A stretch of DNA of 64,000 bases from Brucella cytisi. GTDB taxonomy: Bacteria > Pseudomonadota > Alphaproteobacteria > Rhizobiales > Rhizobiaceae. The notes below the pieces were generated by a model. That model ran no database searches. It was not told where the DNA came from and worked only from the letters and a program-made list of their open reading frames with translations. The first letter of the stretch is position 1; each line of letters begins with the position of its first letter. Shown one piece after another: positions 42,020-51,363 of the stretch. The stretch covers positions 699,001 through 763,000 of the forward strand of contig JAAVLQ010000002.1 in NCBI GenBank assembly GCA_012103075.1. The letters are read 5' to 3'. Both the position numbers and the translations under genes were made by a program.

Positions 42020-42956
42020 GTGACGAACGAAGTTCTGCTTATCGAGCCGATGATGCCGTTGATCGAAGAGCGATTGGACGCAGCTTACAAGGTTCTTCGC
42101 CTATACAAGCCGGAAGACACGACGTCGATTGACGCGGCACTTGGCACCATTCGTGCTGTTGTTACTGGTGGCGGAACGGGGCTTTCCAATGGTTGGATGG
42201 AGCGTATGCCATCGCTCGGCCTCATTGCCATCAACGGCGTTGGGACGGACAAGGTCGATCTTGCTTTTGCGCGGGATCGCAATGTGCATGTCAGCACCAC
42301 ACCGGCGTTTTGACCGATGATGTTGCCGACACAGGCATTGCTCTCATGCTGGCGGTTATGCGCCATGTTGTTCAGGGCGATCAATTCGTGCGGGAAGGCA
42401 AATGGGAGCGTCGTGAAGCATTTCCTCTTGGCGTTAGTCCCAAGGGGAAGCGGGTTGGCGTCCCGGGCCTTGGCCAGATCGGAAAGTCGTTTGCACGACG
42501 TGCAGAAGCATTCGGCATGGAAGTACACTATTGGAACCGCTCTCCTGTCGCGGGCACAAACTGGATTGCACATGCGACGCCCGTGGAACTAGCGCAGCAG
42601 AGCGACGTACTCGCAGTGTGCGTCGCGGCTAATCCGTCGACGGCGAATATTGTGAACGCGGATGTGCTAGCAGCGCTTGGAAGCAAGGGTTATCTAATCA
42701 ATGTGGCCCGGGGCAGTGTGGTTGACGAAGATGCGCTCCCGCCGCTTTGAATAACGGAACTATCGCCGGTGCTGGCCTTGATGTTTTCGTTAATGAACCC
42801 ACGATCAGGGAGGATTTTCTGACAGCGTCAAATACCGTGCTGATGCCGCATCAAGGCAGCGCAACGGTTGAAACACGTGTCGGAATGGGTGAGCTCGTAC
42901 TCGCCAATCTTGCCGCATATTTTTCCGGCGATGTCCCGCCCACCAAAGTAAACTGA
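42020..42956 (+). CDS. D-isomer-specific 2-hydroxyacid dehydrogenase (two frameshifts)
   Basis: About 312-residue dehydrogenase of the glyoxylate/hydroxypyruvate reductase type. The NAD motif is GLGQIGKSFARRA, and the catalytic Arg, Glu and His lie in NVARGSVVDEDA, DVFVNEP and MPHQGSAT. Breaks near 42307 (STTP to GVLTDDVADTGIALML) and 42745 split it. It reduces a 2-keto acid with NAD(P)H or the reverse. GTG start with GGAG five bases upstream. It directly follows the amino-acid importer and may process a keto acid derived from the imported compound. Confidence 0.88.
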
Positions 42957-42965
42957 GTTATTCCC

Positions 42966-43292
42966 ATGATTGTTAGACAGGCCTTCTTTGAAGGCGCTAT
43001 TCATGTTGGGCGCGAGGATGCGTTCAAGGCTTATGTAGCCGATACCCTTATGCCGATGTGGCTTGAATTTCCGGGTATCAGGGAAGTCCGCGTTCTTTAT
43101 GCTGTCGAACGCGATGGAGGTGCACCAGCCTACCCGATGGTGCTTTGGACCATGTATGACAGTGAGGAGGCGTTGACGGAAGCGCTCGCGTCACCTGTGC
43201 GATATGAAAGCCGGGAGGCAACGAAAGTGCTTCTGGAAATGTTCGACGGTCATATCCACCATCATGTTTTCGATCTCACCCTACGAGGGTGA
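42966..43292 (+). CDS. Small ferredoxin-fold-like protein of unknown function
   Basis: Intact 108-residue protein. It begins MIVRQAFFEGAIHVGREDAF and includes PGIREVRVLYAVERDGGAPAYPMVLWTMYDSEEALTEAL, a pattern of beta strands and helices resembling EthD/antibiotic-monooxygenase dimeric alpha-beta barrels. It ends with a histidine-rich segment (GHIHHHVF). I do not recognise a named family with confidence. It is the last gene of the importer-dehydrogenase operon, and its stop codon lies inside the terminator stem. Confidence 0.65.
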   Translation: MIVRQAFFEGAIHVGREDAFKAYVADTLMPMWLEFPGIREVRVLYAVERDGGAPAYPMVLWTMYDSEEALTEALASPVRYESREATKVLLEMFDGHIHHHVFDLTLRG

Positions 43293-43302
43293 GATCGTTT
43301 CT
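43271..43302. terminator. Bidirectional terminator overlapping a stop codon
   Basis: A perfect 12-bp stem (CGATCTCACCCT with AGGGTGAGATCG) closed by a 3-base loop and followed by TTTCT. It encodes the final codons and TGA of the small protein gene and lies 10 bases from the end of the converging dipeptidase gene, so it can serve both. Confidence 0.85.
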
Positions 43303-43311
43303 ATTTGTCCC

Positions 43312-44354
43312 TCAAGCACCCCATGTCCGCTCAAGCACATTGATCCAGTTTCCGTGAGCCAGTTTGACGATGGAAGCATCGTCATATCCGTGTTTACGGA
43401 AGGCGTCTATGACGAGCTGGAGATCACCGACATCGCGAAGCGTGGAAGAAATCGTGGTGCCGTCAAAATCGGAACCCAGCGCCAGATGGTCGATCCCGAT
43501 GCGGTTGACAATGTGTAATCAGCATGGCGAACGAGTTCGCTCAGATCCGTATTCGGATCGCGTTTTCCATCTTCGCGTAGGAATGAAACGCCAAAGTTAA
43601 GCCCGACGAGACCGCTAGTATCGCGGATGGCATCCAGCTGCTTGTCGGTCAGGTTGCGGCTTTGCTGGCAAAGCGCGTGCGCATTTGAATGCGAAGCCAC
43701 GAGCGGCGCATCGGAAATTGCCGCTATGTCCCAGAAGCCTTTCTCGTTCATGTGTGAAAGGTCGACCATGACTCTGAGTTCATTGCAGGCGCGAATGAGC
43801 GCTTTGCCATGATCGGTGAGGCCCGGGCCGATGTCAGGCGACGCCGGAAACCGGAACGGGATGCCATGGGCAAAAATATTCGGACGGCTCCAGACAGGCC
43901 CAAGCGTTCTGAGGCCTGCCTCATGCAATACATAAAGGGCATCAAGGTCTTCGCTGAAAGCTTCCACACCTTCGATATGATAGACAGAAGCAAAAATGCC
44001 GTTGGCAAAGGCATCACGAATATCGGCTGCAGTTTTGCAAATACGAACTTTGCCTTCTGACGCCCGTTCGATTTTCAGAAGGATTGCCGACATGGCGAGG
44101 GTTGCCTTCATCGCATCTGTCTGGCTCGGCGTCGCCAGATTGCCATTAGTGTCGAGCTCTCGTGAAGGCGAGGGCACATATACTGCGCACAAGCCGCCGC
44201 CGAGCCCACCCTTCTGCGCGCGTGGAAGGTCGATATGGCCGACATTTTCTCCTTCAAGAAAACGCTTTTCAGGCGAGGAAGCATGCGATGACCACAGGCG
44301 CAACAACACGTCGTTGTGACCATCGAAAACGGGTATCTTCTGTTCTGTCGCCAT
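43312..44354 (-). CDS. Membrane dipeptidase, peptidase family M19 (one frameshift)
   Basis: Zinc dipeptidase of about 346 residues, renal-dipeptidase type. The metal motif is FDGHNDVLL, the bridging Glu region VYHIEGVEAF, later metal ligands DLSHMNEKGFWD and ASHSNAHAL, and the last Asp in IDHLALGSDFDG, which requires one indel near 43505. The restored C terminus contains DASIVKLAHGNWINVLERTWGA. M19 enzymes hydrolyse dipeptides and often accept D-residues at the C terminus. It is divergent from a dipeptide importer operon with which it shares a promoter region. Confidence 0.9.
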
Positions 44355-44503
44355 GGGGAAGCCTTTTCAAAATCAAGTCTGGTATTTGAGAGGGGTGATG
44401 GACCCAAGCGAGAAGAATTGCAAATGCGATTTCGGTCACTTGATATGACGGCCCTGCATGAAGGGCGATTCTTTCTTGCAGAAGCTCCCTTTAATTTGCC
44501 CTC

Positions 44504-44539
44504 ATGCAAACTCTGCATAGGGAATGCAAAATTCTGCAT
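44504..44539. promoter_or_regulatory. Tandem dyads in the divergent dipeptidase/peptide-importer promoter
   Basis: Two similar palindromes lie side by side: ATGCA-N5-TGCAT (44504-44518) and ATGCA-N6-TGCAT (44524-44539), with centres about 20 bases apart, two turns of the helix. They sit in the 307-bp gap between the dipeptidase and the peptide-binding protein, which has no other ORF. The layout suits a dimeric repressor or activator binding twice on the same face. No cognate regulator gene is adjacent. Confidence 0.5.
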
Positions 44540-44661
44540 TGGCCCCTGCCTCCGCTGACGTGATAGCGGGAAGCTGGAAAAATATATCCAGAGATAGAAC
44601 GCTGTCGATAAGCGCCCGATGTCAGGGAGCCATTCAGAAAGCGTTGCAAGAGGAGCTCTCA

Positions 44662-46258
44662 ATGATTTCAAGACGCGGTTTTCTGGCAGGTGCGGCTGCC
44701 GTTCCTTTCCTGTCCTATGCGAGCATTTTGCCTGCCATTGGAGCCGGGCGTCAGGATATTCTGGTTGTGGCCCAGCAGCTCGACAATATGACCAGTCTTG
44801 ATCCGCATGAGAGCTTCGAAGCTGTCGGCAGCGAAGTCTGCAACAACATGTACCAGCGTCTGGTACATCCAAGCCTTCCAATCCGGATCAGGTGGAAGGC
44901 GGCGTTGCTGTTTCCTCGAAGCCGACGCTGATGGGAAGGTCTTCATCTTCAAGATCGATCCGAATGCAAAATTTGCAAGCGGCGCGCAGATCACGGCTGA
45001 AGATGCTGCTTTCTCGCTACAGCGTGCGATCAAGATGAACAAGGGCCCGGCTTTTATCATTGGCCAGTTCGGTTTCACGCCAGAGAATGCAGAAAAGAAC
45101 ATCGTAGCGACCGATCCGTCGACATTGTCTCTGACGGTCGAGCAGTCGACATCGCTGCCGTTCCTGCTGTATTGCCTGTCGGCAAGCGTTGCCAGCATTG
45201 TGGAAAAGAAGACCGTTCTGGAAAATGCCTCTGGCGACGATCTCGGCAATGGCTGGCTTCAGAAGAATAGTGCTGGTTCGGGTGAATGGGTTCTCGTGTC
45301 TTGGAAGCCGAGCGAAAACATCATCCTGAACGTTAATCCACATGGGGCCTATAAGGGTAATGTGAAGCGCATCCTGCTACGTCACGTTGCGGACCCGTCC
45401 TCGCAGCTTCTCATGCTCCAGAAGGGGACGTCGATATTGCTCGCAATTTGACGTCCGAGCAGTTGCGTGTTCTCCACGGCAACGGTGATTTCGAGCTCGT
45501 CACCAAGGCAATCGCGGGCATTGGCCTGATGTCTCTCAATCAGAAGATTGAAAAGCTCACTAATCCGAAGCTCTGGCAAGCGATCAAGTGGGCCGTCGAC
45601 TATCAGGGCATCCAGAAGAACATCGTTCCGTTGACGCACAAGGTGCACCAGACCATCATCCCGGAAGGTTTCCCCGGTGCAGTTAACGAAACACCTTTCC
45701 AGAAGGATTTGGAAAAGGCGAAGGGCCTGATGCAGGAAGCTGGTCTTGCCGATGGTTTTACCATCAAAATGGATCATTATTCTGCTCAGCCTTGGCCGGA
45801 TATCGCGCAGGCCATTCAGGCGAACCTTGCCGAAATTGGCATCAAGGTAGAACTTCTGGCCGCCGAGAACCGTCAGGTTCTCACCAAAATGCGTGCTCGC
45901 GAGCACGAAATTGCGCTGACCGCTTGGGGCTCAGACTACTTCGATCCGAACACCAATGCCGACGTCTTCTGTAATAATCCGGATAATTCGGATAATGCGG
46001 CTACCAAGCCTTTCGCCCGGCGTTCGTCCTATCAGAACGAGGAGTTCGCGAAGAAGTCGATTGCAGCCCGCGATGAACGCGATTCAGCAAAGCGCATCGA
46101 ACTCTATGAGAATCTGCAGCGCGAATTCATGAACGATAGTCCGTTTATCGTGATGCTTCAGACTGTTACCACAGCCGCCTGCCGCAAGGATATTACCGGA
46201 ATGCGTCTCGGCGTCTTGTCCGATTCTCATTCCTATGCAGGGGATCGCCAAGGCGTGA
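44662..46258 (+). CDS. Peptide ABC transporter substrate-binding protein, Tat-exported (several frameshifts)
   Basis: Periplasmic binding protein, family 5 (DppA/OppA type), about 530 residues. The signal MISRRGFLAGAAAVPFLSYA carries a twin-arginine motif. Body segments include LDNMTSLDPHESFEAVGSEV, KFASGAQITAEDAAFSL, IKWAVDYQGIQKNIVPLTHKV and WGSDYFDPNTNADVFC. Losses near 44880, 44913 and 45425 split it. A further indel near 46232 removes its true end, so the visible frame runs on into the permease; correcting it ends the protein at QGIAKA with TGA overlapping the permease GTG. AGGAG lies upstream of the ATG. Confidence 0.9.
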
Positions 46259-47267
46259 AGAAAAGCCTCAAGAACCTGACCGGTATCCTGAGCAGCGTGT
46301 TAATCACGCTGTTCGGGCTTATGGTCATTACCTTCATGATCGGCCGCGTCATGCCGGTCGATCCTGTTATTGCTGCGGTGGGCGACAATGCGCCAGAGGC
46401 TGTTATCCAGCGTGTCCGCGCGGAGATGGGCCTCGATCAGCCGCTTGTAATCCAGTTCGTGCATTATGTCGGGCAGGTCCTGCACGGCGATTTCGGCACC
46501 TCTATTCTGACCCGTAATCCGGTGACACAGGATATCGCCCGTTATTTTCCAGCGACATTGAATTGGCAACGGCTGCGCTTCTTGTTGCTGCTCTTATCGG
46601 TATTCCGCTGGGGGTGTGGGCTGCTGTCCGGCAGGGTTCCATCGTCGACCAGACGATCCGCGTGATCTGTCTTGCAGGGCACTCTGTTCCCGTTTTCATG
46701 CTGGCCCTGATATCGCTTCTCGTCTTCTATGCGACGCTCGATATAGCGCCCGGTCCGGGACGACAGGACATCATTTATGAGGGCATGATCCCGCACGTTA
46801 CCGGCCTGCTCACGATCGATACTCTTATTGAGGGCGACTGGGACGCGTTCCGGGATGCCGTCTATCACATGATTCAGCCGGTTCTGATCCTCGCCTACTT
46901 CAGCATGGCGTATATCACGCGTATGACCCGCGCTTTCATGCTTGACGCGCTCAAGGGTGAGTTCGTGATTACGGCACGTGCGAAAGGCTTGTCGCTGACC
47001 TCGGTCATCTGGAAACATGCTTTCCCGACTGTTGCCGTGCAGCTCGTGACAGTTCTAGCGCTCACCTATGCAGGTCTGCTGGAAGGTGCTGTCGTGACCG
47101 AGACGGTCTTCAGCTGGCCGGGCTTGGGGCAGTATCTGACCGTGTCGCTGATGAATGCCGATATGAATCCGGTGGTGGGCGCTACGCTGCTCATCGGTAT
47201 CATCTATGTCGGACTCAACCTGCTCGCCGATATTCTCTATAAAGTTCTGGATCCGCGTGTCCGATGA
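46255..47267 (+). CDS. Peptide ABC transporter permease, DppB type (one frameshift)
   Basis: Inner-membrane permease of about 337 residues. The N-terminal helix ILSSVLITLFGLMVITFMIG, the DPP/OPP segment GLDQPLVIQFVHYVGQVLHGDFGTSI and the coupling loop DALKGEFVITARAKGLSLTSVIWKHAF are clear, as is the end VGLNLLADILYKVLDPRVR. One G is missing near 46562 (ATLNWQ should read ATLELATAALLVAALIG). The GTG start overlaps the binding-protein stop, and its own TGA overlaps the next ATG. Confidence 0.93.
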
Positions 47268-48166
47268 TTTTTGCCAATTTTCATAACTGGGCGCTGGATG
47301 ACTCGCCTGCTTCTCGTTCTCAGGCTAACTGGGGCAGGCGTTATCGCATTTGGGTGAACCTTCGGGCCAATCCGCTCGCGATGATTGGTCTCTTTATCAT
47401 TGTCGCTTTCGTCGTTCTGTCGTTGGCCGCACCATTGCTGGCGCCCTATGATCCGAGTGTTCAACATCTAGGCAACCGTCTGTCTGCTCCCACTACCGCG
47501 CATTGGTTCGGGACTGATGAGCTAGGCCGCGATATCCTATCGCGCATTCTTTACGGTGGCCGCGTAACCCTTGGAATGGTTATCGCTGTTGTCGTTCTCG
47601 TTGCGCCGATCGGGCTCTTTATCGGTTGTATCGCCGGCTATTTCGGCGGGATTGTTGACACTGCGTTGATGCGCGTCACTGATGTCTTTCTTGCGTTTCC
47701 TCGGTTGATCCCCGGCGCTGGCCTTCGTGGCTGCGCTGAAGCCGTGTTTGAAAGTGCCGTGCTTGCAATCGCATTGACTGCGTGGCCACCCTATGCGCGC
47801 CCGCGCGCGCGGAAACTCATGACTTTGCGCAAGAGCGATTTCATTGCAGCCGCCAAGCTGACCGGTGCATCGCCATTCCGCATCATTTTGCGTCACATCA
47901 TGCCGCTTTGTGTGCCGAGCGTCATTGTGCGCATTACGCTCGACATGAGCTCGATCATCATCACCGCAGCAAGCCTTGGCTTCCTCGGAATGGGTGCACA
48001 GCCGCCATCGCCCGAATGGGGTGCGATGATCGCCACTGCCAAGCGCTTCATTTTCGAACAATGGTGGGTTGCCACCATCCCCGGCATCGCGATCTTCCTT
48101 GTATCGCTCGCCTTCAATTTCCTTGGCGATGGTCTGCGTGACGTGCTCGATCCGAAGCAGAATTGA
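47264..48166 (+). CDS. Peptide ABC transporter permease, DppC type (compensated frameshifts)
   Basis: Inner-membrane permease of 300 residues. Features: ANPLAMIGLFIIVAFVVLSLAAPLLAPYDP, HWFGTDELGRDILSRILYGGR, IIITAASLGFLGMGAQPPSPEWGAMI and FLGDGLRDVLDP. The frame stays open, but two garbled stretches (LIPGAGLRGCAEAVF near 47708-47755 and RPRARKL near 47800-47820) read LALAFVAAL and LARAETM in neighbouring frames, so loss/gain pairs are present. It forms the channel with the DppB-type subunit. Confidence 0.93.
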   Translation: MIFANFHNWALDDSPASRSQANWGRRYRIWVNLRANPLAMIGLFIIVAFVVLSLAAPLLAPYDPSVQHLGNRLSAPTTAHWFGTDELGRDILSRILYGGRVTLGMVIAVVVLVAPIGLFIGCIAGYFGGIVDTALMRVTDVFLAFPRLIPGAGLRGCAEAVFESAVLAIALTAWPPYARPRARKLMTLRKSDFIAAAKLTGASPFRIILRHIMPLCVPSVIVRITLDMSSIIITAASLGFLGMGAQPPSPEWGAMIATAKRFIFEQWWVATIPGIAIFLVSLAFNFLGDGLRDVLDPKQN

Positions 48167-48174
48167 GAGAACAG

Positions 48175-49005
48175 ATGCTGGTTGATATCAAAAATCTGCA
48201 GATCAGCTTTCAAACGCGTACCAGCCGTTTTGACGCTGTTCGCGGGATTTCGCTTCAGCTCGGTCGTGAAAAACTGGGTATTGTCGGCGAAAGCGGCTCG
48301 GGCAAGTCCTTGACCGCGCGGGCCCTCATGAAATTGCTGCCGCCAATCGCTGAAGTGAAGGCCGACAAGCTTTCATTCGATGGCATCGACATTCTGTCAG
48401 CCACCGAACGTGGCATGCGTCAGATACGTGGCAAGCGGGCGGGCTTTATTCTTCAGGACCCCAAATATTCGCTTAACCCGGTCAAGACAATTGGCGTGCA
48501 GGTAGCTGAAGCGTGGCGTACCCACAAAGGCGGTAGCAAACGTCAGGCAATGGATGCTGCGGTTGATCTTCTCGATCAGGTTATGATCCGCAATCCGCGT
48601 GACGTGGCAAAGCTCTACCCGCATGAAGTTTCGGGCGGTATGGGCCAGCGTGTCATGATCGCCATGATGCTGGCGCCCGATCCCGAACTGCTCATTGCTG
48701 ACGAGCCGACATCCGCGCTCGACGCTACTGTTCAGGCGGAAATTCTTCGCCTGATCGACGATCTGGTTTCCAAGCGCGGAATGGGACTTCTCCTCATCAG
48801 CCACGATCTTCCACTCGTGTCGCATTTCTGCGACCGTGTCATGGTCATGTATATGGGCCGTGTCATGGAAGAATTGAAAGCTGCCGAACTTGTGCGTGCT
48901 GAGCATCCTTATACGAAAGGGCTTCTCAATTGCATTCCATCGCTCATGCATCCTCGTGATCGATTGCCGGTTCTTAATCGCGAAGAAAGCTGGCTGAACT
49001 CATGA
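48175..49005 (+). CDS. Peptide ABC transporter ATP-binding protein, DppD type
   Basis: Intact ABC ATPase of about 276 residues. Walker [19 protein letters not shown]-loop FILQDPKYSLNPV, signature EVSGGMGQRVMIAMMLA, Walker [18 protein letters not shown]-loop LISHDLPLVSHF and the peptide-importer tail HPYTKGLLNCIPSL are seen. The start MLVDIKNLQISF is preceded by GAGAACAG; the open frame begins four codons earlier. It overlaps the next ATPase gene by ATGA. Confidence 0.95.
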   Translation: MLVDIKNLQISFQTRTSRFDAVRGISLQLGREKLGIVGESGSGKSLTARALMKLLPPIAEVKADKLSFDGIDILSATERGMRQIRGKRAGFILQDPKYSLNPVKTIGVQVAEAWRTHKGGSKRQAMDAAVDLLDQVMIRNPRDVAKLYPHEVSGGMGQRVMIAMMLAPDPELLIADEPTSALDATVQAEILRLIDDLVSKRGMGLLLISHDLPLVSHFCDRVMVMYMGRVMEELKAAELVRAEHPYTKGLLNCIPSLMHPRDRLPVLNREESWLNS

Positions 49006-49742
49006 TAGTCATTGATCAACTTCGTATCAGCTTCAACGAGCGTGAAGTCGTCAAGGGTGTGTCCTTCAATGTCGAGAAGGGCGGGAGCTTTGGAATTGTT
49101 GGTGAAAGCGGCTCGGGTAAATCCACCATTCTACGCGCAATGGCGGGTCTCAACGAACAATGGAGTGGCCGCATCGCTTTCGACGGGAAGGACGTTGCCC
49201 CAAAGCGTGCACCCGCCTTCTTCCGTCAGGTGCAGATGGTGTTTCAGGATCCCTTTGGCTCACTGCATCCACGCCAGACCATCGACCGTATCCTGAGCGA
49301 GCTTCTGCTGGTTCATGGTATCGGCGATATCGACAAGCGTATTGAAAAGGTTCTTGACGAAGTCGCGTTGCCCAAAGCTGCGCGGTTCCGTTTTCCGCAC
49401 CAGCTTTCGGGCGGACAGCGCCAGCGCGTGGCGATCGCGCGAGCCCTGATCGCCGAACCGGAAGTTCTGCTACTGGACGAACCGACATCGGCGCTTGATG
49501 TCTCGGTACAGGCTGAAATTCTCAATCTTCTCGCGGACTTGCGCGCTGAAAAGAATCTCACTTATGTGCTGGTGAGCCACAATCTCGCTGTGATCGCGCA
49601 TCTCTGCCCGCAGGTGGGGGTGATGCAACACGGCGAGATGGTGGAACAGCTTAACGCCGATGATTTGCGCGCTGGGCGAACGACACATCCGCATACCACA
49701 GAATTGCGCGCGCTAAGCGTCAATCTGGAAGAACCTGCCTGA
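49002..49742 (+). CDS. Peptide ABC transporter ATP-binding protein, DppF type
   Basis: Intact 246-residue ABC ATPase. Walker [21 protein letters not shown]-loop [15 protein letters not shown], signature [16 protein letters not shown], Walker [17 protein letters not shown] and H-loop [13 protein letters not shown] are complete. It is shorter than typical DppF and lacks the C-terminal cysteine cluster. It completes the five-component importer, and the serine hydrolase gene follows 10 bases downstream. Confidence 0.95.
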   Translation: MIVIDQLRISFNEREVVKGVSFNVEKGGSFGIVGESGSGKSTILRAMAGLNEQWSGRIAFDGKDVAPKRAPAFFRQVQMVFQDPFGSLHPRQTIDRILSELLLVHGIGDIDKRIEKVLDEVALPKAARFRFPHQLSGGQRQRVAIARALIAEPEVLLLDEPTSALDVSVQAEILNLLADLRAEKNLTYVLVSHNLAVIAHLCPQVGVMQHGEMVEQLNADDLRAGRTTHPHTTELRALSVNLEEPA

Positions 49743-49752
49743 CGGAGTTTTC

Positions 49753-51260
49753 ATGTCAACGCATGCTGACTGGAATGCGGCTTCGCTTGCCGCGAAAGTC
49801 TTGTCGAGAACTCGGGCTAAGGATGAGCCGGGTGGCGTCATCATCGGTTTCGGCCCAGATGGAGTGAAGTTTGCCTATGCGAGCGGGCTTGAAAACCTGT
49901 CTACGGGGGTGCCGTTCACGGCGAATACAGTCGTTCGCTACGCATCAGTCACGAAACACGCGTTTTGTGCGATGGTTCTAAAGCACTGCGATATCATTGG
50001 CCTCGAGGATCGGCTCGGCGACCATCTGCCGGAACTGCAAAGTCCACTGGCCGATGTCACCGTGGGGCGTGCACTCGACATGACTGGTGGTCTGCCCGAT
50101 ACGCGGGAATGCCTCACACTTCTGGGGCTGTCTGTTTATACAGAAACGGAAGCGGGTCAGCTTCTGGACTACCTTGCTTCTCTCAATCGGCTCAATTTCG
50201 AAGCGGGTTCGGAAATTTCGTATTCCAACACCGGTTATCGTCTGGTGGAAGCTGCACTGGAGCGAAAAGGGTTTCGCTTCAATGATTTCGTTAGATCGGA
50301 TATTGCGCAGCCTCTCGATATTTTCATGGAGGCGCCGGACGTCTGGAGTGATCCGGTCGCGGGTCTTGTTCCCGGTTACTGGAAGTCTGACGAAAATTGG
50401 CAGCTCAGCTCTGCTGGCCTGCACATTTCGGCTTCTGGTAGCCTGACTGGCAGTGGCATGGCGCTGACCAAATGGGCGCAGGCGCTCGTCAACGGCGATG
50501 GCGTGTTAAAGGCTTGCTTGATAAACTGTCGGCTGATCGTCGTCTCTCCGACGGGCGCGTAACCGGTTACGGCCTCGGATTGCGGTGGAACGAAGTGCAT
50601 GGCAAGCGGTTCGTCGGACACGGTGGTTCGCATCCCGGCTACAAGAGCTATTTTCTGCTCGATCCAGCCGCGAAAACCGGCATGATTGTTGTTTCAAATC
50701 GTGAAGACGCCAACACCTATAAGATGGCGCGAGATTGTATGGCCGCTCTCAACGGATTGTCGTTGCCAGAGACCAATTGCACGATCCCCGACGGGCTTTA
50801 TGTGACGGAGAGTGGACCGTTCTGGCTGGAAATGCGCAACGGTATAGCCAACTGGCTTGATTCCGAAGACACGCTTTACGATATCGGCGATGGCTGGTTC
50901 TCATCCCTGTCGCCGTCTTCGCCGGTTGAACTCCGCTGGACGGGTACGGAACTGGAAGGAGAGATTGGTTACGTATCTCGCCGGTTGAAGCCGGTGACAC
51001 CGAAACCTGTGTGCCGGGAACTCGACGGCCACTGGCAGGCATCGCCCTATGGCGCCAGTTTCGATATCAAGGATGGTCACCTCATCATGGGTATAGGTCC
51101 GACCCGCCGAGCCATGCCGTTGGAAGACCTCGGTCAGGGGCGCGCGCTGTTTACGTTGCATGACGGCCCTTGGACCAAGCGCGTCTGTCTGCATAAGCTT
51201 GATGACAATCGGGTCGGGCTCGTTCTCAGCCGAGCCAGAATGATCGAATACATCCGGTAG
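49753..51260 (+). CDS. Serine hydrolase, peptidase S12/beta-lactamase family, D-aminopeptidase-like (one frameshift)
   Basis: Penicillin-recognising hydrolase of about 502 residues. The nucleophile SxxK lies in YASVTKHAFCA, the YxN motif in ISYSNTGYRL, and the third motif HxG in FVGHGGSHPGYKSY. The C-terminal third (about residues 330-500) forms lipocalin-like beta repeats, as in the Ochrobactrum D-aminopeptidase DAP. One loss near 50518 joins GDGVLKA to LLDKLSADRR. There is no signal peptide, so it should act in the cytoplasm on imported peptides. Cotranscription with a dipeptide importer and the divergent M19 dipeptidase support a D-peptide role. Confidence 0.85.
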
Positions 51261-51281
51261 TCTGGACATTCGTACGTTATG

Positions 51282-51316
51282 GACGCGGCGGAAGGGTGAC
51301 CTTACCGCCGCGTCTT
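51282..51316 (+). terminator. Terminator after the peptide-utilisation operon
   Basis: A 10-bp stem (GACGCGGCGG with CCGCCGCGTC), extended inward by AAGG/CCTT around a small loop and followed by TTG. It lies 22 bases after the hydrolase stop codon. Confidence 0.7.
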
Positions 51317-51363
51317 GCATTGTGGTAACTTTCGACAATTGATTCCGAATGTGAGGTGACGTG

